Source of the DNA: an uncultured Dechloromonas sp.
GTDB lineage: Bacteria > Pseudomonadota > Gammaproteobacteria > Burkholderiales > Rhodocyclaceae
Direction: 5' to 3'
Length of the DNA stretch: 14,090 bases
Assembly: GCA_946477505.1 (NCBI GenBank)
Contig: CAMKYP010000050.1
Coordinates: 1 to 14,090, forward strand
In this document: one piece after another, positions 1-7,539 of the stretch
Layout: every line of letters starts with the position of its first letter
Numbering within the stretch: position 1 is the stretch's first letter
Translations under genes and position numbers: made by a program
The notes under the pieces: generated by a model
The model's input: only the letters and a program-made list of their open reading frames with translations
What the model was told of the DNA's origin: nothing
Database searches by the model: none

Positions 1-42
1 GGCACCAAGCACGGCAGCTTTCTTCACGATCAGCTTGTTCAA
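1..42 (-). CDS. 3-hydroxyacyl-CoA dehydrogenase (FadB-type), N-terminal fragment cut by window edge
   Basis: Only the first 14 codons are present, reading MNKLIVKKAAVLGA from a TTG start at 42-40. A good ribosome binding site (AAGGAG at 54-49) lies six bases upstream and decides this start. The lysine-rich lead-in followed by a hydrophobic strand and Gly-Ala is how the NAD-binding Rossmann fold begins in the long betaproteobacterial FadB-like 3-hydroxyacyl-CoA dehydrogenases, where the text normally continues into a GxGxxG motif. Such enzymes oxidise 3-hydroxyacyl-CoA to 3-oxoacyl-CoA in fatty-acid beta-oxidation. The gene would be a functional neighbour of the broken dehydrogenase at 277-1518. 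The region 43-186 upstream must hold its promoter, but I see no convincing -35/-10 pair there. The assignment rests on very few residues; another Rossmann-fold dehydrogenase is possible. Confidence 0.6.
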   Translation of the reverse strand, partial: MNKLIVKKAAVLGA

Positions 43-186
43 GCGGTTCTCCTTTTGGTGGTGTTCGAATTTCTACGGAATCAAACGTACTGGGTGAGCC
101 TGATGTTCGCGCAAAGACAACGGCTGTTTCATCCCCCGAATGGGCTTCGTCACCCAAATCCAGCGCACAGGAAACGCGCTGTAAAC

Positions 187-223
187 GAAACGACCACCTT
201 CCCTTACGGGAGGTGGTCGTTTC
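187..223 (-). terminator. Strong hairpin, probable terminator downstream of the dehydrogenase pseudogene
   Basis: A perfect 13-bp inverted repeat (GAAACGACCACCT at 187-199 and AGGTGGTCGTTTC at 211-223) encloses an 11-base loop, in which CCC (201-203) and GGG (208-210) can extend the stem past one bulged base. On the minus strand it lies just past the pseudogene stop (277) and before the next minus-strand gene starts (42), the expected place for a terminator. The tail after the stem is only moderately T-rich, so the hairpin is clear but intrinsic termination is inferred. Confidence 0.6.
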
Positions 224-276
224 ATCGTCACAAACTATATTTTCGATGCCTGCAGAGGGCCTAAGTCATATTCCGC

Positions 277-1518
277 CTATCCGTTCAAAGCAGATAAAGT
301 CAGCCGCTCACGGAGTGCTGCGGCATGCTTGAGCGATCTGGCTGGCTTCCAGAATGAGGAATCGCCGCCCTCCTGTCCAGCAAAGCGCTCCATGGCAGCG
401 AGGATCGAGCCAATGCCGATGCTGTCGGCGTAATACATGGGACCACCACGAGAACTGGGAAAACCGTAACCAGCAACGTACACGGCGTCGATGTCGGGAG
501 CACTGATGGCGGGAGCGTCATCAAGAATACGCGCCCCTTCGTTGATCAGCGCGAAGAGCAGTCGGTTCACAATTTCTTCGTCGGTGACATTCCGCTGAAT
601 GGCACTGGTTTCCCGCAGTGCTGCCTGATCAATGCATCGACGGCTCGATCTGGATAAGGCGTTTTATCGCGCCGTTCGTAGCGATACCAGCCAGCGGCAG
701 ATTTGCGGCCGAAGCGTCGTAATTCGCACAGTTTGTCGGCAATGCGCGAGTAACGCATGTTCGATTCTTCAACGTAGTGGCGACGGCGGATGGCCCAGTG
801 GAGGTCGTTGCCAACCATATCCATCATACCGAAAGGTCCCATGGCCATGCCCCAGGCTTCGAGTACCGCGTCGATGCGTTCGACGGAGCGGCCTTCGTCG
901 ACCAGAAACAGCGCTTGGCGCCAGTATTGGTCGAGCAGACGATTACCAATCAGCCCGTTTTTACTGCCGGAGAAACAATCACGAGTGTATCGAGCGCCTT
1001 ACCCAAGCAGGCTACCGAATTCAGGACAACACCGGCAGTATGCTGCCCCCGCAAAACCTGAAGCAAAGGCATCTTGTGAGCCGGACTAACAAAATGTGCA
1101 ACCCGATCACATCCTCCGGCCGGCCGGTGAAGGCTGCAATCACAGCAATATCAAGCGTCGAGGTACTGGTCGCAAGAATAGATCCGGACTTGAGCACCCG
1201 GTCAAGCTTGCGGAAAACATCTTCCTTGGCGCCGATTTCCTCGAACACCGCCTCGATTACCAGATCAACATCGCGCACCGCCTCGTAATCGAGGGAGGCA
1301 CCGATCGGGCTGATTCGGTGCCGGCACTCAGTTTCGTTCAAGCTTCCTTTCTCCGATTCCTTCTCGTAGCGCTCCGTAATCAGGAAAAGCGCATTGTCGA
1401 GCGCGAATTGCTGCCGGTCGAGCAAAACGACAGGAAATCTCTGGTCGGCAAAGGTCATCGCGATACCGCTGCCGATGATGCCGGAGCCCACAATGGCTAT
1501 GCTGCGTATTTCGCGCAT
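277..1518 (-). pseudogene. 3-hydroxyacyl-CoA dehydrogenase (FadB/HbdA-like) pseudogene with three frameshifts
   Basis: The frame opens at ATG 1518 with an NAD-binding Rossmann start (SIAIVGSGIIGSGIA, GxGxxG at residues 11-16) and runs to PEDVIGLH, which contains the family's His. Around 1085-1098 the frame is lost: the expected FVSPAHKMPLLQVLRG continues in the next frame. That frame meets a TGA near 955, just after an A run (minus strand; T run 958-962) that appears one base short. A third frame then reads GLIGNRLLDQYWRQALFLV and on through the MAMGPFGMMDMVG region. Near 625-632 the frame changes again, resuming as QAALRETSAIQRNVTDEEIV and a C-terminal 3HCDH domain with GYGFPSSRGGPMYYADSIG. 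Rejoined, the product is about 414 residues, matching a stand-alone dehydrogenase or the dehydrogenase half of FadB; no crotonase domain is visible upstream. It sits downstream of the transport operon and beside an apparently intact paralogue, which may explain tolerated loss. Assembly error is the alternative, but neighbouring frames totalling over 6 kb are clean. Confidence 0.87.
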
Positions 1519-1732
1519 CGCGCCATCACCCGGCGCATTTGGCAGATGTGCCGCTAGCTATGCGCATTTCTGCGCGTAGCGCAGTGCATCCATAGAGGCG
1601 GGCGATGTGCTCACCTCGCCGCGCCTGGTCGTACTGCAGCTGATCCATGTTTTACCCCCTCGGAGCTCGCGTCCATCCTTGATCCTGACTGCTGCCGCCA
1701 GCTATAGCGGACGCATCTCCGACAATGCATCA

Positions 1733-1762
1733 GAGCACCCCGGCAGCAAGGCCTGGGTGCTC
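1733..1762 (-). terminator. Hairpin after the DUF1329 gene, possible operon terminator
   Basis: GAGCACCCCGGC (1733-1744) pairs with GCCTGGGTGCTC (1751-1762): 12 positions with one mismatch, and a six-base loop. It starts seven bases past the stop codon of the DUF1329 gene (1769). No T run follows on the minus strand, so it may be a transcript-end stabiliser or a weak or Rho-assisted terminator rather than a classical intrinsic one. Confidence 0.45.
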
Positions 1763-1768
1763 CCTGTC

Positions 1769-3115
1769 TTACTGCCCTTCCCGGCGCAAGGCTTCCGGTT
1801 GGAAGTCGACCAGCTTGCCTTTCTGGTTGAACATCACCGTACCCTTACGGTCGTTGTCCAGCCCCTCCATGGAATAAGCGCCGTTATTCAGGTCATGGTA
1901 GGCACTGAAGCGCGAAGAGGTAACAAGGGCATCGTAGTATTGAACGACGCCATGCATCGACACCCGCCAAAGATCCCCTCGACTATCGTAGTTATCGGTC
2001 CAGACGATATTCCAGCTGTCCTCGTCAACCAGGAAGACACGCTTACTGTAGTTGTGGCGCTGTTCAGGCTTGAGTGTTGCCTCGACGACCCAGACACGAT
2101 GCAGTTCATAGCGAAGAAGATCCGGATTGAGATGATTTTTGGTCAGGATCTCGTCGAACTTGTGGCTTTTCTCGCCGATCTTGTAATCGTTGTACGGGAT
2201 GTACATCTCCTTCTTGCCAACCAGCTTCCAATCGTAGCGGTCCGGCGCACCATTGAAGGCGTCGAACTGATCGTGGAAACGTAAACCTTCGGAGATTTCG
2301 TTAGCTCCGTCATACGCAACGTTTGGCGCCCGCTTGACCCGGCGCTGTCCGGTGTTGTACTGCCATGCCGAACGGGCTTCCTTGGCCTGCTCAACCGGCT
2401 CGTGGACAAGCAGCACCGAACCCGCCATGCTGGCAGGCTCCAGAACGCGCTCCTTATAAAACAGCAAGCGATTCTCCTGAGGCTTATCCATGTTCTGGTT
2501 GAAAATCCGCATATCTTCCACCACGGTGAGAAAGTACTGACCGTTCGGACGAACCGGAGCAGAAACCTGCTGGCGAGCCATACCACCGCCCAGATAACGC
2601 AGCAAGTGGTTCCAGACCACCTCCAAACCATTCTTGGGAATCGGGAAGGGAGTCGTCGAATTGACGCGTTTGCTCAAGCCAAAGCCATCAAGTTCGATCT
2701 GCGTCGCTTCCTTCTTGACCGTTTCGGCGATGTCCTTTGGCACGGCGGCGGTGCGGCGAGTCTCGTACACCGGCATCTTGAACGTCGAATACTTCTGGAA
2801 CATGGCAACCGCGCCGGCAGGCAGTTGATCCTTGTACTTGCCGACATTGGCCGGAGTGATGGTGAATTTGGGCTGATCAGAGGCGAAGGGGTCGCAATAT
2901 TCGACGCCCGGTTTGAAGCAGGCGGGCGGGGTGGTCAGACCACCCGTGTATTTCGGGATTGTCCCGTCCTTGTTGCCGGCAATTTCGCCACCCAGTGGCG
3001 TGAGGTCCTTGCCAAGTCGCGCTGTCTCTTCGTTGGTCAGCTTGGCATAGGCCGGAATTGCCATGAATCCAGCCAGCAATGCCACAGCAATACCGTTTTT
3101 ATGCAGATTCTTCAT
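1769..3115 (-). CDS. DUF1329 family periplasmic protein (LolA/LolB-like fold family)
   Basis: The product has 448 residues, a usual length for DUF1329. I place the start at ATG 3115 because GGAGAG lies five bases upstream and the protein then begins with a clean Sec signal peptide: MKNLHK, a hydrophobic core at 9-20, and an AYA cleavage site at 22-24. Starting further upstream would bury the signal. Family-like features are PFPIPKNGLEVVWNHLLRYLGG around 156-177, WQYNTGQRRVKRAPNVAYDG at 251-270, and YELHRVWVVEATLKP followed by NYDSRGDLWRV around 336-385. DUF1329 proteins resemble outer-membrane lipoprotein-sorting folds with a lipid-binding cavity, and genes for them typically sit next to DUF1302 and RND genes. 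Here the gene follows the DUF1302 stop by 16 bp and is the last intact gene of the block. A periplasmic carrier role for a hydrophobic molecule is inferred; no substrate can be read. Confidence 0.88.
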   Translation of the reverse strand: MKNLHKNGIAVALLAGFMAIPAYAKLTNEETARLGKDLTPLGGEIAGNKDGTIPKYTGGLTTPPACFKPGVEYCDPFASDQPKFTITPANVGKYKDQLPAGAVAMFQKYSTFKMPVYETRRTAAVPKDIAETVKKEATQIELDGFGLSKRVNSTTPFPIPKNGLEVVWNHLLRYLGGGMARQQVSAPVRPNGQYFLTVVEDMRIFNQNMDKPQENRLLFYKERVLEPASMAGSVLLVHEPVEQAKEARSAWQYNTGQRRVKRAPNVAYDGANEISEGLRFHDQFDAFNGAPDRYDWKLVGKKEMYIPYNDYKIGEKSHKFDEILTKNHLNPDLLRYELHRVWVVEATLKPEQRHNYSKRVFLVDEDSWNIVWTDNYDSRGDLWRVSMHGVVQYYDALVTSSRFSAYHDLNNGAYSMEGLDNDRKGTVMFNQKGKLVDFQPEALRREGQ

Positions 3116-3131
3116 TTTTTCTCTCCAAAAC

Positions 3132-5051
3132 TCAAAACTTGTAGGAATAGGCCACACTCAGGTTGTCGTGATCCCTGATCTGGTTCCATTTCCCGGCGTA
3201 GGTTGTGTAATTGGTATTGATGATGTGCCTCTTATCGAGATTGAACTCCATGCCCAGACCAATGACCCTCCGGTCTTCCTGGAACTGACCATCGAGCGAT
3301 ACACCCTGAACGTCATGCGCGAAGAACAGACTTGGTTTCGCCACCCAGCTCGTGCCAAAAACGTTCGAATAGGACAGTTGGCCGCGCATGCGATAACCCC
3401 AGGAGAACGGGGTGACAAAACCATCGTTCTGGCACCAATATCCAGCCGCCAAGTCAAGACAGGCAGTCCTAACCGTACCGCCGGCATCGTTCGCCGCCGG
3501 TCCGCCGCGACCGAACCGCGGATTGCCCGCGACCCTGTAGTCGGGAACGTTGTTCCATTCGAAACCGACTTCGCCCAGAACGACCAACTGGTTGGCGCCG
3601 AGGTGGTTGGCCAGGTTGTCGAAGGTCTTCAGGCCGTTGACGGTGAACTGAAACTTGTTGAAGCGCTCGTAGAAATCAACGGAAACGACCTGGCCGATGC
3701 TGTTGGCAAACTTTCTCTTAAACACAGAGTTCAGCGGCCCCGCAGAACCCAGCGAGTTCTTCATGTCCTCGTCGTAATAATTGACCGGAACGCCCTGGTG
3801 GTAGCTGAGTTCCGAGCCAATCGACCAACCAAAGATATTGGTCGCCGCCGAGACGCCATACACCTTGATGTTATCAACATAGTCGAATTGCATTGTTGCT
3901 GGCGTAACACTCGTAACGCCAGCATTGCCCAACAGCGAAAGATAACCAGCAACGTTTAACGGACTGGTGGTTGCCGCCGCAACCTGAGCGCGCGCACTGA
4001 CGCCCGGCAGGGTCGCCGAGACATTCATCGCATACAAGCCGAATTCGGTATCGAGCTTCTCAACGGGGAAGCGCATTGCCAAGCCCCAGGCACCCGCATT
4101 GTTCGGCGTATTGCCTTCCGCCTGGTTAACCGAGGCAATCGCCCCCTGCATGGTCGCCAGGTTGGCACTGGCGCCCAGACCCTGCGCCTCCATCACATTA
4201 CAACGCCCTGGCGACGGCCCAATGGTCGAATGCGTCATGTTCCAGAAGGTACCACAGTAATCGACAGCGCTCGGCTCCCACTTGAATTGATAGAAACCTT
4301 CAAGCGAAACTCCAATCGGCAAGGAGATACCTCCCTTCAAGGCCAAGGTTGGCAACAGTGCCTCCTTGACCTCCGATCCGGCACGCCGGGCGGCCGGCAC
4401 GTCAATCGCGTTATGGAGATTGAGACCGCGAATAAATAGCCCTTCCCCCCAATTGACGACCTGTCGGCCCAAGCGCACCTGCGATGGTGCGTCGCTGATT
4501 TCGAAATCCTGGGAAATGTAGGCGTCCAGCAGGGCAACACCGGAAAAACGGGACATGGTCGGCGCCCCCGAGTCCGACAGAGAGTGATCCGATTGCGCGG
4601 CAGGATTCGACGCTGCACGGGTTCCACCCCATGCAGCCATGTTGCCCCACGGCACATCGCCATGTTTCAGGGCTTGGTCATACCAACCTTTGGCACTGAC
4701 CACGATGACGGTATTATTGCGTCTCAGAGTCAGTTCGCTCAGGAATTTGTAAACCTGAGAGTACATATCGCCTTTCTGGTAATTCAGGTTCCCGACTTTC
4801 TTGCCATTACCGGTAGCCGGATAGCTGCTTGGGCTTCCGCCAACCATACCGAAGGTGGCCGCATTACGTGGCACCAAGTCGTTATCCGGATTCTCCGTCC
4901 GCCAGGATGCGCCAGCCGATAGGGTATTCGTCCAACTGCCCTGCCAACCGTTCTCAGTTTCAAACTGAACGGCTGATGCTTCGCTCGCGAAGCACGCCAT
5001 GACAGCTGTAGCAACAACTGCCTTGTGATGCCTGTTCCTTTCTACCTTCAT
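3132..5051 (-). CDS. DUF1302 family protein, probable outer-membrane beta-barrel
   Basis: The product has 639 residues, a normal DUF1302 length. ATG 5051 is preferred because AGGAGG stands eight bases upstream and a signal peptide follows directly (MKVERNRHHK, hydrophobic core 11-22, ASA at 25-27). The mature protein is rich in alternating polar and aromatic strands and ends in Tyr-Lys-Phe, as outer-membrane barrels recognised by the BAM machinery do. The conserved DUF1302 stretch is seen around 194-246: LGRQVVNWGEG, then NLHNAIDVPAARRAGSEVKE and ALLPTLALKGG. Two cysteine pairs (266/284, and another in the C-terminal third) could form loop disulfides. It lies 75 bp after the transporter gene and 16 bp before the DUF1329 gene. 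A role as the outer-membrane element of a hydrophobic-compound transport system is inferred from family context; the biochemical function is not established. Confidence 0.88.
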   Translation of the reverse strand: MKVERNRHHKAVVATAVMACFASEASAVQFETENGWQGSWTNTLSAGASWRTENPDNDLVPRNAATFGMVGGSPSSYPATGNGKKVGNLNYQKGDMYSQVYKFLSELTLRRNNTVIVVSAKGWYDQALKHGDVPWGNMAAWGGTRAASNPAAQSDHSLSDSGAPTMSRFSGVALLDAYISQDFEISDAPSQVRLGRQVVNWGEGLFIRGLNLHNAIDVPAARRAGSEVKEALLPTLALKGGISLPIGVSLEGFYQFKWEPSAVDYCGTFWNMTHSTIGPSPGRCNVMEAQGLGASANLATMQGAIASVNQAEGNTPNNAGAWGLAMRFPVEKLDTEFGLYAMNVSATLPGVSARAQVAAATTSPLNVAGYLSLLGNAGVTSVTPATMQFDYVDNIKVYGVSAATNIFGWSIGSELSYHQGVPVNYYDEDMKNSLGSAGPLNSVFKRKFANSIGQVVSVDFYERFNKFQFTVNGLKTFDNLANHLGANQLVVLGEVGFEWNNVPDYRVAGNPRFGRGGPAANDAGGTVRTACLDLAAGYWCQNDGFVTPFSWGYRMRGQLSYSNVFGTSWVAKPSLFFAHDVQGVSLDGQFQEDRRVIGLGMEFNLDKRHIINTNYTTYAGKWNQIRDHDNLSVAYSYKF

Positions 5052-5126
5052 AGTCTCCGCCTCCTTTGGTGGTTTTACATCACGTAATATTTGGTTCGTC
5101 ATCCCAAGCTCAGCAGGCCTTGTGTT

Positions 5127-7523
5127 TTAAACGTCTTTCCCTCTCGATGCTGCCGCCGGACGCACAAACCATGCAGCTAGTGCCGGCAGCAGGAAAATGG
5201 CGCCGATCATGTTCACTAGGAACATGAAGGCCAACAAGATTCCCATGTCCGCCTGGAACTTCAGTGCGGAGAAGGTCCAGGTGATTACCGAGATGGTCAT
5301 CGTCACCGCAGTGAACACCGATGCCGTGCCGCGCTGCTTCAGGGCAATTACGTAGGCTTCCTGCAACGAATGTCCACGCCCCTGCATCTCGTGCTTCATC
5401 CGTTCGAACAGGTAGATACCGTAGTCGACGCCGACGCCGACACCGAGGGCGACGACCGGGAGCGTGTTGACCTTGACCCCGATACCGAGCATGGTCATGA
5501 CCGCGTTGCACAGTACGGTGACGATACCAAGCGGAATCACGATGCACAGCGTGATGGCCAGCGAACGGAAGGTCAGCAGACACAGTCCGGCAACCGATGC
5601 GAACAGCGCCAGGTTGACCCACTTGTCGGCAGCCGCGACAGCTTCGTTCGTAGCTGCCATCACCCCCACGTTGCCCAGCGCGAGCTTGAACTTGACATCG
5701 TCGGACGGATTAGCAGACTGGAAATCCTTGACCTGATCGACAATACTGGCGATGGTCGTGGCTTGGTGGTCCCGTGTGTAGATCGAGATCGGCATTAGCT
5801 GGCAACCCGGCGTCATGAATTCGTTGCCATAGCGGTTGGCCACCTTCACCCCTTGCGCGATCTGCGCCTTATCCTCAGGGATGGTCCGCCACTTAAGGAA
5901 ATTTTCACCGTATTGCTGGGTGCCCACCTTGATGATGCTAGCCATGCCGACGACGCTCTGCACGCCCGGGTTTTGGCGCATCAGAAACTCGAATTCGTCC
6001 ATCTTGTCTAGCACATCCCGGTCCGTGCAAGGCGCGTTCATGGTTTTCGCCTCGACCAGCACCTGCAACAGGTCAATACCGATGTTGAACTTGCTGGTAA
6101 TGACCTCGATGTCCTGGTTATAGCGGGAGTCAGGACGCAGCTCGGGAACCCCCTTGCCTAGATCGCCGATCTTCAGATCGGTAGCGATCAAGCCGCCGCC
6201 GACCAATAGCCCCAGACCGATCAGCAACGCCGGAATACCACCACGACGGGTTGCGAGCGGCCCGATCCGCTCCCACAGTGCATCGCCCGCCGTCTCCTTG
6301 CCAGCGAGTTTCTGCGCTGATTTGGCCGAAATCTTCATGTAGGACAAAAGGATCGGTAGCAGCATTTTATTGGTGACGATCATCACCGTGACGCCGAGTG
6401 TTGCGGTCAACGCTAATTCGCGAACGATTTCGATATCGACGAAGGCGATCACAAGGAAGCCAAGTGCGTTGGCGACCAGCGCCATGGCACCCGGAATGAA
6501 CAATTTGAGAACACAGATACGCGATGCCGTGACCCCATCCGCCCCCTTCAGCGTTTCCAGTTTCCAGGCATTGGTCATCTGCACCGCATGCGATACGCCA
6601 ATCGAGAAAATCAGGAAAGGGACCAGGATTGACATGGGATCGAGCACCAAGCCAAGTAGCGGCAACAGGCCGAGCAGCCAGACGACGGGAACCACTGCGC
6701 AAACCAACGCCCAGGCAGTCAGCATGGATGAACCGGAATACCAGCGAAGAACCGCCGCGGTAATCAGGAAAGCGACCGCGAAGAAGGCCAGTACACCATT
6801 GGCGCCGCTTGCGATATCGCCCACCGATTTGGCGAAACCGATGATGTGCAATGACACGGCACCGTTTTCATATTTACTGCGAATTTCCTCCAGGCTCTTG
6901 GCCACCTCCTGCAGATCGAGCTTGCCCCCCGTCTGCGGATCCTGCTCCTGCAATGCCGCCACCACCATCGCCGCAGTATGGTCATTAGCAACGATGCGCC
7001 CGATCCACGACGATTTGAGGACGTTTTCGCGCACAGCGGCCAATTGCTCCGGCGTTCCCGCGAAATTGGAATCGATGATATTGCCACCGCGGAAACCATC
7101 TTCCACCACCTCGTGGTAGCGAACATTCGAGGAGAACAGCGAGGTAACCGAACTACGCTCGACGCCGCGCACGAAAAATACGTCGTCGGTCACTTTGCGC
7201 AGCGTCTCCATGAACTCCTTGTCGTAGATGTCACCTTTCTTACTCTTGATTGCGATGAGCACCTTGTTGGCACCACCAAAAGTGTTCTGGTTCTCCAGGA
7301 AGGTCTGCATGTACTCATGTTTGAGCGGCAGCATCTTTGAGAATCCCGCCTCGACCTTGAGCTGCGTAGCGAAATAGCCAAGTACGATGGTGATCAGCAT
7401 GAAAAGCAGCAACAGCGGCTGCCGCAGACGGAAGATCCACAGTGCCGCCCGACCAATGAAGTTTGAGGAAAAGTCCTTCTCGCCCAGCCCTGGTTCGTCT
7501 TCAATGTGTACGTGAATGCTCAT
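5127..7523 (-). CDS. RND superfamily / MMPL domain transporter
   Basis: The product is a 798-residue inner-membrane protein of the hydrophobe exporter / MMPL branch of the RND superfamily. Its layout is the duplicated RND plan: a first membrane helix at 34-53, a large periplasmic domain (54-240), helices at about 241-395, a second first-helix at 429-447, a second periplasmic domain (448-636), and helices at about 637-787. The fourth helix of the second half carries GVGVDYGIYLFER with the Asp-Tyr pair (D700, Y701) that MMPL proteins use for proton relay. The equivalent place in the first half reads SIGVSHAVQM, with Ser-His (311-312) instead. ATG 7523 follows the upstream stop by 16 bp; its ribosome binding site is weak, so translation may be coupled to that gene. 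No membrane-fusion protein or TolC gene is in the window, consistent with an MMPL-like lipid transporter working with DUF1302/DUF1329 partners. The substrate is unknown. Confidence 0.9.
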   Translation of the reverse strand: MSIHVHIEDEPGLGEKDFSSNFIGRAALWIFRLRQPLLLLFMLITIVLGYFATQLKVEAGFSKMLPLKHEYMQTFLENQNTFGGANKVLIAIKSKKGDIYDKEFMETLRKVTDDVFFVRGVERSSVTSLFSSNVRYHEVVEDGFRGGNIIDSNFAGTPEQLAAVRENVLKSSWIGRIVANDHTAAMVVAALQEQDPQTGGKLDLQEVAKSLEEIRSKYENGAVSLHIIGFAKSVGDIASGANGVLAFFAVAFLITAAVLRWYSGSSMLTAWALVCAVVPVVWLLGLLPLLGLVLDPMSILVPFLIFSIGVSHAVQMTNAWKLETLKGADGVTASRICVLKLFIPGAMALVANALGFLVIAFVDIEIVRELALTATLGVTVMIVTNKMLLPILLSYMKISAKSAQKLAGKETAGDALWERIGPLATRRGGIPALLIGLGLLVGGGLIATDLKIGDLGKGVPELRPDSRYNQDIEVITSKFNIGIDLLQVLVEAKTMNAPCTDRDVLDKMDEFEFLMRQNPGVQSVVGMASIIKVGTQQYGENFLKWRTIPEDKAQIAQGVKVANRYGNEFMTPGCQLMPISIYTRDHQATTIASIVDQVKDFQSANPSDDVKFKLALGNVGVMAATNEAVAAADKWVNLALFASVAGLCLLTFRSLAITLCIVIPLGIVTVLCNAVMTMLGIGVKVNTLPVVALGVGVGVDYGIYLFERMKHEMQGRGHSLQEAYVIALKQRGTASVFTAVTMTISVITWTFSALKFQADMGILLAFMFLVNMIGAIFLLPALAAWFVRPAAASRGKDV

Positions 7524-7539
7524 GGGTGGCTCGCTTTGT

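Noticed and set aside
632..1288. Long plus-strand frame opposite the dehydrogenase pseudogene.
   Set aside because: The minus strand carries clear dehydrogenase domain sequence here; the plus-strand translation is arginine/serine-rich and resembles nothing.
1519..1620. In-frame sequence upstream of the dehydrogenase start reading SMDALRYAQKCA, recalling the linker between crotonase and dehydrogenase domains of FadB-like proteins.
   Set aside because: A TAG at 1560-1558 interrupts it and nothing crotonase-like is visible further upstream, so a fused ancestor is not supported.
1526..1648. Small minus-strand frame of 40 codons starting ATG 1648 after GAGGGGGT and ending seven bases before the dehydrogenase start.
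   Set aside because: It has a plausible ribosome binding site but no recognisable family and no other support; it may be the remnant of a gene upstream of the pseudogene or chance.
3063..3959. Long plus-strand frame of 298 codons opposite the DUF1302 gene.
   Set aside because: Antisense shadow of a well-supported gene; no ribosome binding site or recognisable domain.
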